A stretch of 64,000 nt of DNA, taken from an uncultured Bacilli bacterium. GTDB lineage: Bacteria; Bacillota_I; Bacilli_A; RF39; UBA660. Each line of letters opens with the position of its first letter. Position 1 is the stretch's first letter. The notes below the pieces were generated by a model, which saw nothing but the letters and a program-made list of their open reading frames with translations, did not search any database and was not told the DNA's origin. The stretch covers positions 1 to 64,000 of the forward strand of contig CAKOYV010000007.1 in the NCBI GenBank assembly GCA_934131005.1, written 5' to 3'. Positions 17,773 through 28,213 of this stretch are shown one piece after another. Both the position numbers and the translations under genes were made by a program.

Positions 17773-19308
17773 TTAATTACTTGGCAATTGAATTATTCCT
17801 AATTTATTTACATTAACCAAAAATAATATATCACCATAGTCTAGATTTAATTCTTCCATATATTCTATTATTTGTAGTTTTAAGATTATATCTATAAAAT
17901 TAGATAAATTTGAATTAATATCTGTATCTGTAATTTTATAATTAATTAATCGATAGCGATCAGCTATTACCCTAGGAATATTTATTTTTTCTTTTACCGT
18001 TATATTATTTAATAGCTGATATTTTATAGAAATAATTTTATCTTTAGTATCTTTTATTGCTTTATTAATTTCATCATTAGTACTCTCTTCCATATTATCT
18101 TCAAATAGTTTTCTTGTATAAGTATAGTACGATAATAAAAAATCTAATATTTCATAATATGTTATATTATCATTCATAAGAGAAATTTTTTCTTTTACTT
18201 TATTATAATCTAGCAAATAATATTTTTCTTTTAAATCATCTAAAAGATTATTTATTTTTAGGAGAATCATTTCTGCTTTTTCTTGTTTTTTTATTTTTAG
18301 TAAAAATCGATATTTTTTCTCTTCTTTAAATAATTTTTTTTCTTCTTTTTTTATTTCTTTTAATAAATTTTTATAGATATTTTTTTCTTTATCTTTTTCT
18401 TGATAATTTTTTATAAAGTCATCGATTAAGAACTTTATTTCTAAGTAAAATTGATATTCTATTAGACAGTTATACAAACCAAAGATAGATTTATTATCTT
18501 CCTTATCAAAAAAGGTATTTATATATTTTTCTTTATCAAGAAAGTTATTTATATATTCTTCTTTTTTTTCTTTGCTATAAGATTTAATATCTAATTTTTC
18601 TTTTAAGAATAGATTAATTATATTTCCTTTTGTTTTAATTTTATTTTCTTTAGCTTGATTATATTTTTCTAAATAAGTATTTTTTAATTCAAGAGATGTA
18701 TTTTTTTTATTTATATAATACTTAATAAACTTTTTTTCATAGTAATAATATAAATATTTAAAGTTAAGGCCTATATAAAATATAATGTTAGGACATTTCC
18801 AATAGATTTCATTAAAGCATTTTTGTAATTTATTGCTTTTTATGTTATCTATATTTTCAAGAAAACATTCCATATAAATAGAAGTATAAGGACCATATTT
18901 AAAGTCCTTTTTTTCTAATTTAACGCCCACTTTAGAAAAAATTTGAATTGCTTTAGATATATCTTCATTTAAGTTAGTAAAATCATCTTTATAGAAGTGA
19001 ATAATTTCATAGATATAATAATCTAATTTAGATTTTTCGTATGGAGTATTCCATTCGTTTTGTAATTCTATTTCTTCTTTTATTTTATCTAAAAGTACAT
19101 TGTCAAAAGAGATGAAATTTGATGATTCATAAAATTTATTTGCTCTTATATTTATTTCTTTTAAAACATCTTTTTCTAATGATTGATAGTGTTCTAATTT
19201 ATCGTTTAGATATTCTAAGTATTTTGCTTTGTTTTTTTTATTATTTTTAGGCATTATTTCTAATGTTTCTTTTAAAAAATTAAATTCTTTACTTAGTTCA
19301 TTCTTCAT
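17773..19308 (-). CDS. Uncharacterised large helical protein
   Basis: 511 residues from ATG at 19308, chosen over an in-frame TTG at 19338 because AGGAG lies 10 nt upstream of this ATG. It is not recognised: lysine/isoleucine/tyrosine-rich, predominantly helical, with a likely coiled-coil stretch (about 310-360, LLKEIKKEEKKLFKEEKKY). There is no signal peptide or clear membrane helix. It overlaps by 11 nt with a 39-residue ORF upstream and precedes the module A genes by 40 nt. The operon context suggests an accessory for the surface system. Confidence 0.7.
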   Translation of the reverse strand: MKNELSKEFNFLKETLEIMPKNNKKNKAKYLEYLNDKLEHYQSLEKDVLKEINIRANKFYESSNFISFDNVLLDKIKEEIELQNEWNTPYEKSKLDYYIYEIIHFYKDDFTNLNEDISKAIQIFSKVGVKLEKKDFKYGPYTSIYMECFLENIDNIKSNKLQKCFNEIYWKCPNIIFYIGLNFKYLYYYYEKKFIKYYINKKNTSLELKNTYLEKYNQAKENKIKTKGNIINLFLKEKLDIKSYSKEKKEEYINNFLDKEKYINTFFDKEDNKSIFGLYNCLIEYQFYLEIKFLIDDFIKNYQEKDKEKNIYKNLLKEIKKEEKKLFKEEKKYRFLLKIKKQEKAEMILLKINNLLDDLKEKYYLLDYNKVKEKISLMNDNITYYEILDFLLSYYTYTRKLFEDNMEESTNDEINKAIKDTKDKIISIKYQLLNNITVKEKINIPRVIADRYRLINYKITDTDINSNLSNFIDIILKLQIIEYMEELNLDYGDILFLVNVNKLGIIQLPSN

Positions 19309-19417
19309 TAATATCCAACTCCTGCTTTTCTTTTTCAAGATATGATAAAATTTCTTTTATAGTACTATATGTTTCCAAAATTTCTTCATTAGATAGTTCT
19401 TTTATTTTTTGATTCAT
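19298..19417 (-). CDS. Small 39-residue helical protein
   Basis: ATG at 19417 with a GGGTGAT RBS. It encodes a charged, Glu/Lys-rich peptide starting MNQKIKELSNEEIL and ending TGA, and its end overlaps the start of the 511-aa gene by 11 nt, implying translational coupling. It is the first gene of operon A. No known family recognised; it may be a small partner of the large helical protein. Confidence 0.5.
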   Translation of the reverse strand: MNQKIKELSNEEILETYSTIKEILSYLEKEKQELDINEE

Positions 19418-19443
19418 GATATCACCCATCTTCTATTTATTTA

Positions 19444-19449
19444 ATTATA
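19444..19449 (-). promoter_or_regulatory. -10 element of operon A
   Basis: Minus-strand TATAAT, 27 nt upstream of the 39-residue ORF; a weak TTTCAA lies 17 bp further upstream. Confidence 0.45.
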
Positions 19450-19600
19450 ACGAATTTTTTTAAAATTGAAAAGTACTTAATTAAAATATTTTGGAATAAA
19501 TAGTTTAACTAAGTTGTAAAAATAAATTCCACTTTGAAAGAATAAGTTACATCTTTGGTTAAAAAAGTATACATTTAATTGATATTTTTTAAAATGTAGA

Positions 19601-19627
19601 CAACCCATAGAAAAAATCTATGGGTTG
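19601..19627 (-). terminator. Strong hairpin downstream of the giant surface protein gene
   Basis: A perfect 11-bp inverted repeat (CAACCCATAGA / TCTATGGGTTG, 5-nt loop) about 50 nt after the giant gene. The U-tract is weak on both strands. Confidence 0.5.
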
Positions 19628-19676
19628 CCGACATTCTGACTTTTTCTAATATAAATTATTATACAGAAAAAGTTTT

Positions 19677-22600
19677 TTATTTTATAATTATATATTTTAC
19701 TACTTCTCCAACATAAGTGTTATTATCATATAAAAGAAATTTGATTTGGTATGTACCTGTTTTTAATTTATCTTTTAGATTTAATATATATTGGAAGCGA
19801 CTGTTAGGACTATCCATTACTAAATATTCATTTGCTGTGTTAGAGGTTTTTAAAGTATCTGTAACATAATCTTGTAAATTTACTTTAGTATAACTATATT
19901 TATAAATATCTGTATAGGTTCTTCTATATAATGCTACACGAATGCTAGGTTTCTTTAAGTTAGATTCATATTCTAAATTAAAATCTAACATTTTACTTTT
20001 ATTTGAAGTTCTTCCCGTTTTAGCATCTACATAATTATCAGCATCATCCATAGAAACTGATAAACCAAAGTTTTCATTGACAATAGTTACTTCTTTGCTG
20101 ATAGTAGTGGATGGCGCTAAGCCATAATAAATTCCATCTGCCGATCCAAACGTTTCTATTTTTAAGTGATATTCTCCACTAGGGATATTACTGTTTGTTG
20201 TATCTATAGTAATTTTACTTGATACATTAGCAACCGATTCTGCAATATTAAATCTTACCGTTCCATCTTGTCTAGGAAAATAATTAACACCTTCATAGAT
20301 GAATTTTGTACCCAACAAGGTTGCTCCGTTGACTAAATTATCTTCACTGTCATATAATGATAGTCTTATTCCTAATTTTTGGTTATAGAAATTAGTATCA
20401 ATAATATTTATACTTCCTGTTTTTTGTTGGTCAAAATTAGTTATTACGTTTAATTCTACAGAAGAACCTACGTATATGGTATCATTACTTAAAGTAGCTT
20501 CTGCATCAATAATAGCATCTTTTCCTTTATATAAGTTGTAAGTCATTTTTTGTTGAGCAATATCTAATACTGGTATTACAGGATTGTCATTTTTATCTCT
20601 TAATTCCATTAGTAAGTTTTTCTTCAGGACAGTAGCATCTATATTTGCTTCTTTCAAATCTACATTAAAGATAAATTCTTCTTCTGCTTTTTTATTGGTA
20701 CTATCATAGTACCTATTATTAGCATCACTATCACTATAAGTATTATTAGCACTTGAACTACCCATTTTAATAAATCTAGAGAACGGATAACTGATTTCTC
20801 CTTCGGTATAAAGTTCATTTAGGCTATTTTCATAATCTTCTTTACTAATTACATAATAATAATATTCTGGTTTATCACTACTAGCAAAGTCAATCATTGT
20901 AATTTTAGTATTTTTAGGTAAGGCATAATTAGAAACTAGACTTCTGTAATAGCCATCTTTATATGGAGTAAAATTACTTTTTTTAAATAGCGAAAAATAA
21001 GTACTGAAGGTACTGGTTGAAGTAATATGAACATTACTATTAGCGAACATTTCATATTGATCTCCTACCGTTATAGCTCCTTCATAGTTATCTCCATCAT
21101 ATAATGCTGATGATAAATTTACTTGAATGTTTACTCTTTGTATTTTACTATTTAAATCATCAATAGGTGTTGATACCATCAAAGAAATTGTAACACTACC
21201 TAAATCAGCAGAAACATTTAAGTTTTTAGAGTGATATAGATAGAAAATAAAACTTGGTATCGTGGAAGAATTTTCACTTTTATAGGTTGTAGTTCCTTTT
21301 ACTTCACTTCCCTTTTGAGTGATAAATTCTGTATCACCTTTGGTAATCCATCCGTTTGTTCCTGTTTTTATGGATAATCCAAAATTTTTGTTGGCTTCTT
21401 CTGTAGTTTTTGCATATCTTGGAATATCTTCGCTTGAAAGTAGTTCTATATTACTAGATAAGTTATCGTAATTAACTCCTAGAACATGAAATTCTGTATT
21501 AGGTTGATAATAGTTAAGTAATTGTAATTCATATGTTCCCAGAGTAGAATATTTAGATGCTGTTAGAGATAGGTCAATTACTTCAACTGACTCTCCTACT
21601 ACCCATCTATAGTAGATGGTATCATTAGGTGTTGGCTCTATATAATCTTGTTTTATTGTAGTTCCATTTTCTTCTGGATAATTGGTATAAAAGCCATCTT
21701 TATAATAGTTATGATTTTCTTTATGTTGCCCCATGACATAGCTTCCAGTTGAGAAATGATAAATTTCTGAACCACTAATCGTATCACCATAATTGTATTT
21801 ATCTGAATATAGGGCTGTTGTTATTTTTCCATTTCTATCTTTAGTAAACATTCCGAAGAATGTCATTCCACTTACTTCTCCATAGGTTGCTAATGATTCA
21901 TCATCAGAGATGTTTAGGTTTTTGCCTTCTAGCATGTAAATACGATTTTCACCATTCTTGGCCACTTTTTGGTTTTCTTTGTCAATGGTTACTTCGACAT
22001 TTTTTTCTTTTCCATCAATATCAACTAGACTGGAATATTTTTCTAGAAGGTTTGTTCCTTTATTTAAATATAATACTGAGCCATTCTTTAGTTTTAGATG
22101 TTTTATTCTACTAAAGGTAAATAATTCATTTTTATATTTGTTAGTTCTATCAGTTGCTCCTAATAATTCTATGGCACTGTTATTTAAGGTAACTACATCT
22201 GCTCTTTGGATTGAGACGTTTGTTTTGTAATTATCTCCATTACCATAATTATTGATATTTACATAGCTATAACCACCTGATGATGAGGCATTTCCACTAC
22301 CCAAGATTGAGCCTGAAATTATATAATTGGTGTGCTTAGAAGCATCTATATTTATGTTAATTCCTTTTGTAACACTAATAAATTTAAAGTCATAGTCGAC
22401 ACTACCACTGGCATTTGCTTCTCCTCCTCCAAAAACAGTCCCTCCTATTATGATATCATCTTTTTGGTAATCAGTAGCATCTTCAATGGTATTAATTCCA
22501 ATATTCACGTAAGTTTCTCCATAAACAACCGAGGTATTCGCTCCACCATAGACGTTTCCTAAGATAGTTGCTCCTGCTATATTAACATAGCTTTTAGCAC

Positions 22601-25600
22601 TATTTTTATTGGTACAAGTTATTGCATCACCTGATGACGTAAAGTCATTTTCACATCCTGTAGCAGCAGCATTTCCTCCTCCAAATAGGTGTTTTGTGAT
22701 TACTGTTTTTCCAGATACATCTACTTCATTTCCAGTTACAACGACAGCTGTTTTACCGTTGCCACCGGCATGAACACTTTCTCCTATGGTACTATCGGTA
22801 ATTTTGGTTATAGCATTACCTAGAACTGCTCCATCATTGCCACCTCCATAGGTATTTCCTGAGATAGTGGCATTTTTTATTAAAACACTTGTATCTCCAT
22901 CTACTAAAGCAGCATTTCCTCCTCCATAGATATCTCCTTTAACTGTAGTTTTATCTAAGATGTTTAGAGAAGTGTCTTTTAATATACTAGCCTCATTCCC
23001 TCCTCCATAGATAGCTTTTAGAATAGTAGCATTAGTAGTTGTAACGTTAGGTTTATTTGTAACTGCTTTGTTTCCTCCTCCATAGATTGAACCATAACTT
23101 CCACTAGTTAAGTTAATATTACTAGTTTTAGTTAATCCACCTTCATTATTTCCACCATACATATTATTAACATATAAATCATTATAATAAATTGTTTTAG
23201 TATCTGTTCCATCTGAATTATGACCTACTAATATATAACCTACAATTTGAAAATCAGAATAGTCTACGTAAGAATGAATACAAAATTCAAAAGAATGAGT
23301 TGAATTTGCTGATAAAGCATTTGCACCATACCATTGATTTGTTTGGTTGGAATGAAATACACCATTAATTTCTTCAACATTCGTTCCTGACCAGTTAGAG
23401 TCAAAAACAGCATCAGTGGTTATTAAGTAAAAATCCCAATTAGTATAACTTGTTGTTGAAGCATTGTGAAGAGTAACATTAATTTTTTCACTAGATTTTA
23501 TTCCTAATGGATTGGTTTGGTTTACAGTACTAGTATCGAAAGAAACATCTGCATATAAGTTACTATTACTTTCTAATTCTTGAGGTGTATTTTTTATATT
23601 AGTAGTAGTAACATTTCCTAATACATTAGAACCTCCAAAAATATTTTTTATATATCCTTTATTTAAATTTAAATGTGTAGTAATAACACCAGCACTTTTT
23701 CCTCCTCCAAATAAATAATCTATTTTTCCATGAATTATATTTAGATTTGAGGTAGTTGTTTCTGCTTCTAGTCCTCCTCCATAAATGGAAGTAATAATAC
23801 CACCTGTTACTGTTACATTAGAGTTTACGGTTGTTCCTCCCAAATTATTTCCTCCATAGACACTGTCTGCTATGCCGTCATTTATGTTGATATAACTAGT
23901 ATGAACAGTTCCTTTTTGGTCAGATCCCCCAAAAACATTGGTAGCTCTGTTATTTAAATTAACATTAGTTGCAGAAACGATATCCGTCTCTCGACCGCCT
24001 CCATATACATCGGTAACATCTCCTCCATCTATTGATACATTACTTGTATTAGTTGTTCCTCCAATGTTATTTCCACCGTAAACATTTGTTACTTTACCTG
24101 ATTTTACATTAACATTACTAGTTGTAACATCTCCACTTGTATTAGACGCACCAAATAAGTTAGTAACTGTCCCTCCATTTAATAAAACATGACTGATATC
24201 AACTTTTGCTTGATTACCTCCGCCATATCCATTAGTGGTAGTTCCTCCATAAAAATTAATGTTTGGTTCGCTTACTTCTGTTTGATTTCCTCCTGCATAG
24301 GCATTTGTTATTTTTCCTCCATGAACATTTACAGTTACACTTCCATTTGGAGTTCCCCTTTGATCGGATCCGCCATAAACATTGTCAATTATTCCACCTT
24401 TAATATCAACAGCGACATTACCTAGAACATAAGGTGTATAAGTACCATTACCTTCTCCTCCTCCAAAAACGCTATTTATCGTTCCAGATAATACTTCAAT
24501 ATTCGTATTTTTAGAAGAAATGGTTGTTGAATTACTTGCTCCGTTAACTGTACCAAAAGCACTTCCTCCATAGATAGCATTTTCTATTTTTAAGTTTTCA
24601 TTACTCTCATTTTCTATCCCTGTTATAATTTTTACTTCTCCTGTTACAAAAGTACCTGGACTTGATGATGATTGATATCCACCTTCTCCTCCTCCATAAC
24701 AAGAAGTTCTGACTGTACCTGATAAGAGATTTAGAGCAACATCTCCATAAACTGTTCCTTTAGTTCTTGAACCTCCATAGATAGATCCTTCTACCAATCC
24801 TCCATTTAGAGTTATATTTACTTTAAATTCTTTACTAGAGGTACTTGCTCCATTATTATTTCCCCCACCATAAACATTTCCTTTTATAGTACCTCCTAAT
24901 AGAGAAATATTGCTATAATTTGAATTACTGCTACTATTAATTCCAGTAGCCCCGTAGTTTCCTCCTCCATAGACATTTCCTAAGATAGTCGCGTTAGAAT
25001 CTACAATAATTGTTGAATTATCATTAGTCCCAATTGAATCAGTACCTGATTTACCATTACCAATCCCAAAGACTGATCCTGCTTCAGCATTCCACAGTTT
25101 AGTTCCATTATTTACATTATCTTCCTTACCAATAACAGCATTTCCTCCTATATAGATAAATGAACTACCTGATAATTTACCATCTCCATCAGAACCTATG
25201 TAACCATTAGAGCCTCCAAAAATTTGATAATTAACAACTCCACCAGTTACTGCTATGATTCTATTTCCATAAGTGGTACTAAGTCCCGCACCTCCTACTA
25301 TTGCATCAACTTCTCCTCCTGTTATATACATATATATATCATTTAGACTATCTCGATTATCACTAGAAGTTGGTCCCCCTATTAGATTATAAATCCATCC
25401 CCCTTCAACTTTAACTTTTTTTGGAGCATAATGATCTCCATATCCTCTACCACCAACATAGATACCTGTTGCATAATCTGATTTTCCTGATCCAAATTTC
25501 CCACTTTTTACAACAAAATCAAAGATTAGACTAGTAGTTGTATTAGTGGCATAATAATTACCTCCACCCCAGCTTGATGAAGCACAAAAATTAATATCGA

Positions 25601-27332
25601 GGTTATTATTGTTTTTTGTTACTTTATCATAATCATTCCCATATATAGCCTTACTATTTAAGTATCTTGAAGAACTATTACTATACGAGGCATTTGCTAA
25701 GGATATAGAATTATAAAAGCCACTTTCTATAATAACTTTATATTTAGTAGGATTACTAACACTACCTGTAGAAGATCCTCCTCCCCAGTAATTGCCACTA
25801 TTATTATTATCTCCTGCTATAATAGCATTAAAAGTTTTATAACTACCACTTTGTACAATACCTCTACCTATTCTTACATTATGATAATTACCATAAAAGT
25901 ATTTTGAATTACTAGTACCACTAGAAGGACTACTACTATTATTACCAGTATTAGAATTTATCTTGATATTTTCTATGTTTACATCACTATAAGCATGATA
26001 AGCGTTGCTAGAAACATCCCATGTAACATTATCTCGATAAGAAGTTCCATTATATATACTAGTTAAGGTATAAGGTTTGTTTTGACTACTAGAAGGAACA
26101 CTACTAGTATTAGATTGCATAACAATAATATTGGTATCTCTTGTTGCTAGATAATAATACTCATTATCACTAGAAGATACGATAACATTACCATCGTTAT
26201 CATAATATTGCATTAATTCATAATATTCACACCCATTATAATTATTACATGTTCCACTTTCTTGATATTCTCCTGTATCACTATAATAGCCACTAATAGA
26301 TGAATATCTATCAATTGTAACTTTCTTGTAATAACCACTTACTATTATTCCATCATCAAACCCTGGTAAATTTTCATAGCCAGTAATTTGTGGAGTATAG
26401 ACTTGCATCTGATTATTCCAACCACCAGTTGATAATTTATAATAAGTAACACTTGAATCATAATTATTTTCTGTAACTTTAGAATAATAAGTACATCCAT
26501 TCCTGTTACGACATTCGTCTCCAGATATATCATTTCCATATCTATCATAAGCATTATCTGGATAATACGTTTTACTCCACCAGCTACCACTACTAGTAAC
26601 AGTTTTTTGAGTATAAAGCCCTGTTATATCTTCATAGACAGCAACTTTCCCCCCTATTTTAACCATTCCTTTATCTTTTAATTTGTTAAAAGTACTTGAC
26701 CATTGATTGGAAGTAGAAGTAATTTTTCCTACATCAGCAGTTACCCAATTAGCATGAAAAGTTATTTTTATATTACTTGTATCTGTTACTGGTATTTTAG
26801 CATGTCTTTCATAATAATTATCATTATATTGAATAGTTACTCCTTTATAGTCTGTAACCCATCCATTGAACCCTTTATCGATTGGTCTATCTGTAAAAGG
26901 ATTTTCTATTAAGGTTATATCTATATATCCATCATTTATTGGATATACTTTATAATACTTATAAGTATTTTGTCTTTCAGTTAAGCTAACATAACCTACT
27001 AAAGTATTATCATTAATATCAGTTCCATCATAAGTAATTTCAACATTCACTAGATTTTTTTCGTTATAAATATTTTGATTTTCTCCACTTGGTAAGGAGC
27101 CCGTTGAACTTGCAGTATAATTTAAACTTTCATAATAATTATAATCACTTTCGGTTTCATCTACTATAACCATATTATCGAATACACCACTGTTATTTTC
27201 TACTTCTGATAGTGTTGTTGTAGTTGTATATTCGCTATAAGTTAATGCATAAGTAGTGATAGAAGCAATTACTATAAGTGCTAATATTACTGTTAGTAAA
27301 ATTTTGCTTGTTTTATTATTTTTTCTTTTCAT
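19677..27332 (-). CDS. Giant secreted repetitive protein with YGGGN-type beta-solenoid repeats
   Basis: 2551 residues. An N-terminal membrane segment (about 10-30) ends TTYALTYSEY, similar to SipW-type signals. Residues ~90-200 contain an InlB B-repeat-like stretch (GFNGWVTDY, then HANW). Between about 650 and 1740 are dozens of repeats of ~20 residues in the pattern GxVxxVYGGGNxxGxVTxSNVNxxGG, suggesting a beta-solenoid with glycine turns. The C-terminal ~700 residues look like non-repetitive Ig-like domains, ending without an LPxTG or other anchor. The gene is alone between operon A and a transposase remnant. Probably an adhesin or matrix protein. Confidence 0.8.
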   Translation of the reverse strand: MKRKNNKTSKILLTVILALIVIASITTYALTYSEYTTTTTLSEVENNSGVFDNMVIVDETESDYNYYESLNYTASSTGSLPSGENQNIYNEKNLVNVEITYDGTDINDNTLVGYVSLTERQNTYKYYKVYPINDGYIDITLIENPFTDRPIDKGFNGWVTDYKGVTIQYNDNYYERHAKIPVTDTSNIKITFHANWVTADVGKITSTSNQWSSTFNKLKDKGMVKIGGKVAVYEDITGLYTQKTVTSSGSWWSKTYYPDNAYDRYGNDISGDECRNRNGCTYYSKVTENNYDSSVTYYKLSTGGWNNQMQVYTPQITGYENLPGFDDGIIVSGYYKKVTIDRYSSISGYYSDTGEYQESGTCNNYNGCEYYELMQYYDNDGNVIVSSSDNEYYYLATRDTNIIVMQSNTSSVPSSSQNKPYTLTSIYNGTSYRDNVTWDVSSNAYHAYSDVNIENIKINSNTGNNSSSPSSGTSNSKYFYGNYHNVRIGRGIVQSGSYKTFNAIIAGDNNNSGNYWGGGSSTGSVSNPTKYKVIIESGFYNSISLANASYSNSSSRYLNSKAIYGNDYDKVTKNNNNLDINFCASSSWGGGNYYATNTTTSLIFDFVVKSGKFGSGKSDYATGIYVGGRGYGDHYAPKKVKVEGGWIYNLIGGPTSSDNRDSLNDIYMYITGGEVDAIVGGAGLSTTYGNRIIAVTGGVVNYQIFGGSNGYIGSDGDGKLSGSSFIYIGGNAVIGKEDNVNNGTKLWNAEAGSVFGIGNGKSGTDSIGTNDNSTIIVDSNATILGNVYGGGNYGATGINSSSNSNYSNISLLGGTIKGNVYGGGNNNGASTSSKEFKVNITLNGGLVEGSIYGGSRTKGTVYGDVALNLLSGTVRTSCYGGGEGGYQSSSSPGTFVTGEVKIITGIENESNENLKIENAIYGGSAFGTVNGASNSTTISSKNTNIEVLSGTINSVFGGGEGNGTYTPYVLGNVAVDIKGGIIDNVYGGSDQRGTPNGSVTVNVHGGKITNAYAGGNQTEVSEPNINFYGGTTTNGYGGGNQAKVDISHVLLNGGTVTNLFGASNTSGDVTTSNVNVKSGKVTNVYGGNNIGGTTNTSNVSIDGGDVTDVYGGGRETDIVSATNVNLNNRATNVFGGSDQKGTVHTSYININDGIADSVYGGNNLGGTTVNSNVTVTGGIITSIYGGGLEAETTTSNLNIIHGKIDYLFGGGKSAGVITTHLNLNKGYIKNIFGGSNVLGNVTTTNIKNTPQELESNSNLYADVSFDTSTVNQTNPLGIKSSEKINVTLHNASTTSYTNWDFYLITTDAVFDSNWSGTNVEEINGVFHSNQTNQWYGANALSANSTHSFEFCIHSYVDYSDFQIVGYILVGHNSDGTDTKTIYYNDLYVNNMYGGNNEGGLTKTSNINLTSGSYGSIYGGGNKAVTNKPNVTTTNATILKAIYGGGNEASILKDTSLNILDKTTVKGDIYGGGNAALVDGDTSVLIKNATISGNTYGGGNDGAVLGNAITKITDSTIGESVHAGGNGKTAVVVTGNEVDVSGKTVITKHLFGGGNAAATGCENDFTSSGDAITCTNKNSAKSYVNIAGATILGNVYGGANTSVVYGETYVNIGINTIEDATDYQKDDIIIGGTVFGGGEANASGSVDYDFKFISVTKGININIDASKHTNYIISGSILGSGNASSSGGYSYVNINNYGNGDNYKTNVSIQRADVVTLNNSAIELLGATDRTNKYKNELFTFSRIKHLKLKNGSVLYLNKGTNLLEKYSSLVDIDGKEKNVEVTIDKENQKVAKNGENRIYMLEGKNLNISDDESLATYGEVSGMTFFGMFTKDRNGKITTALYSDKYNYGDTISGSEIYHFSTGSYVMGQHKENHNYYKDGFYTNYPEENGTTIKQDYIEPTPNDTIYYRWVVGESVEVIDLSLTASKYSTLGTYELQLLNYYQPNTEFHVLGVNYDNLSSNIELLSSEDIPRYAKTTEEANKNFGLSIKTGTNGWITKGDTEFITQKGSEVKGTTTYKSENSSTIPSFIFYLYHSKNLNVSADLGSVTISLMVSTPIDDLNSKIQRVNIQVNLSSALYDGDNYEGAITVGDQYEMFANSNVHITSTSTFSTYFSLFKKSNFTPYKDGYYRSLVSNYALPKNTKITMIDFASSDKPEYYYYVISKEDYENSLNELYTEGEISYPFSRFIKMGSSSANNTYSDSDANNRYYDSTNKKAEEEFIFNVDLKEANIDATVLKKNLLMELRDKNDNPVIPVLDIAQQKMTYNLYKGKDAIIDAEATLSNDTIYVGSSVELNVITNFDQQKTGSINIIDTNFYNQKLGIRLSLYDSEDNLVNGATLLGTKFIYEGVNYFPRQDGTVRFNIAESVANVSSKITIDTTNSNIPSGEYHLKIETFGSADGIYYGLAPSTTISKEVTIVNENFGLSVSMDDADNYVDAKTGRTSNKSKMLDFNLEYESNLKKPSIRVALYRRTYTDIYKYSYTKVNLQDYVTDTLKTSNTANEYLVMDSPNSRFQYILNLKDKLKTGTYQIKFLLYDNNTYVGEVVKYIIIK

Positions 27333-27361
27333 TTACAACACCACTCTTTTATCTTAGATAA

Positions 27362-27367
27362 ATTATA
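27362..27367 (-). promoter_or_regulatory. Extended -10 promoter of the giant gene
   Basis: Minus-strand TGTTATAAT (extended -10 TGn), about 30 nt upstream of the start codon at 27332; no good -35. Confidence 0.5.
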
Positions 27368-27767
27368 ACACAGAATTTATTATTTTGGTATAAATATCAC
27401 ATATAATTCAAGAAAAAAGTAAATTTTTCATTTGTAAAATTAAGTTCCATTCTCAAATAATAAAAACTGAAATTTCACAACAACATTTTGATAAAAAAAT
27501 AAAAAAACGCTTATTTAAGAAATTAAAGTAGAATGAACACTAAAAAGAAAACAATTAAAAAAAATAGTAATTATTTTCAGCTACAAATAAAACTTTATAT
27601 AATTAGGATAGTAGTTTATTTAAATATGACAATTGATGAAGTAACAATATATATTTAAAGTTATAAACGAAAAGCTATTCCTAATTTGAATAATATATTT
27701 AATAAATTAAACGTCTTTCATGAAAAATACTTATAAATTAAGTAGAAAACAGTTAAAGCAATTACCT

Positions 27768-28071
27768 ATACAAAAGCATCTAGAACTTCTGATGATGAAA
27801 CTATTGCAACAGAAAATTATTACATAATAGATTATCATATTAGTACAGAAAAATTAATAGACACTATAAAGAATCATTAGAATATAGAATGTAGATTACA
27901 TTGGAAATTAGATGTCATTTTAGATGAAAACCATTCCAGAAATAAAATTGAAAATTCAATAAATAATTTATCAATAATGTATAAAATAATATTTAACTTA
28001 GCAAATTTGGATAATCCATTTAGTAAAGTACCATTACAAAGAAAATTAACTAGATATATGTTAGATTTTTA
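27768..28071 (+). pseudogene. ISAs1-family transposase C-terminal remnant
   Basis: With one internal stop, the frame reads TENYYIIDYHISTEKLID, then IECRLHWKLDVILDENHSRN, matching the C-terminal YYISS...HW.IE..LHW.LDV.F.ED motif of ISAs1 transposases. It lies in the 880-bp gap 27333-28213. The rest of the gap is AT-rich debris with no other supported gene. Confidence 0.65.
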
Positions 28072-28213
28072 AAAACATAGAAAAACTGATATTTGAAATA
28101 ATTCCAATTATCAGTTAACTTTAATTATTTTTAAGCGATTGCCATACCATTTTGATATCCGTTTTTACTTTAAATAAATTTCACCAAAAACTATAATCAC
28201 TTATAAATATTTA

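Noticed and set aside
17773..19338. TTG 19338 start for the large helical protein
   Set aside because: It lies inside the preceding 39-residue ORF and has no RBS; ATG 19308 has AGGAG at suitable distance.
21860..26912. Long plus-strand open frames inside the giant gene
   Set aside because: They are mirror frames of the repetitive glycine-rich coding region, with no RBS or recognisable protein.
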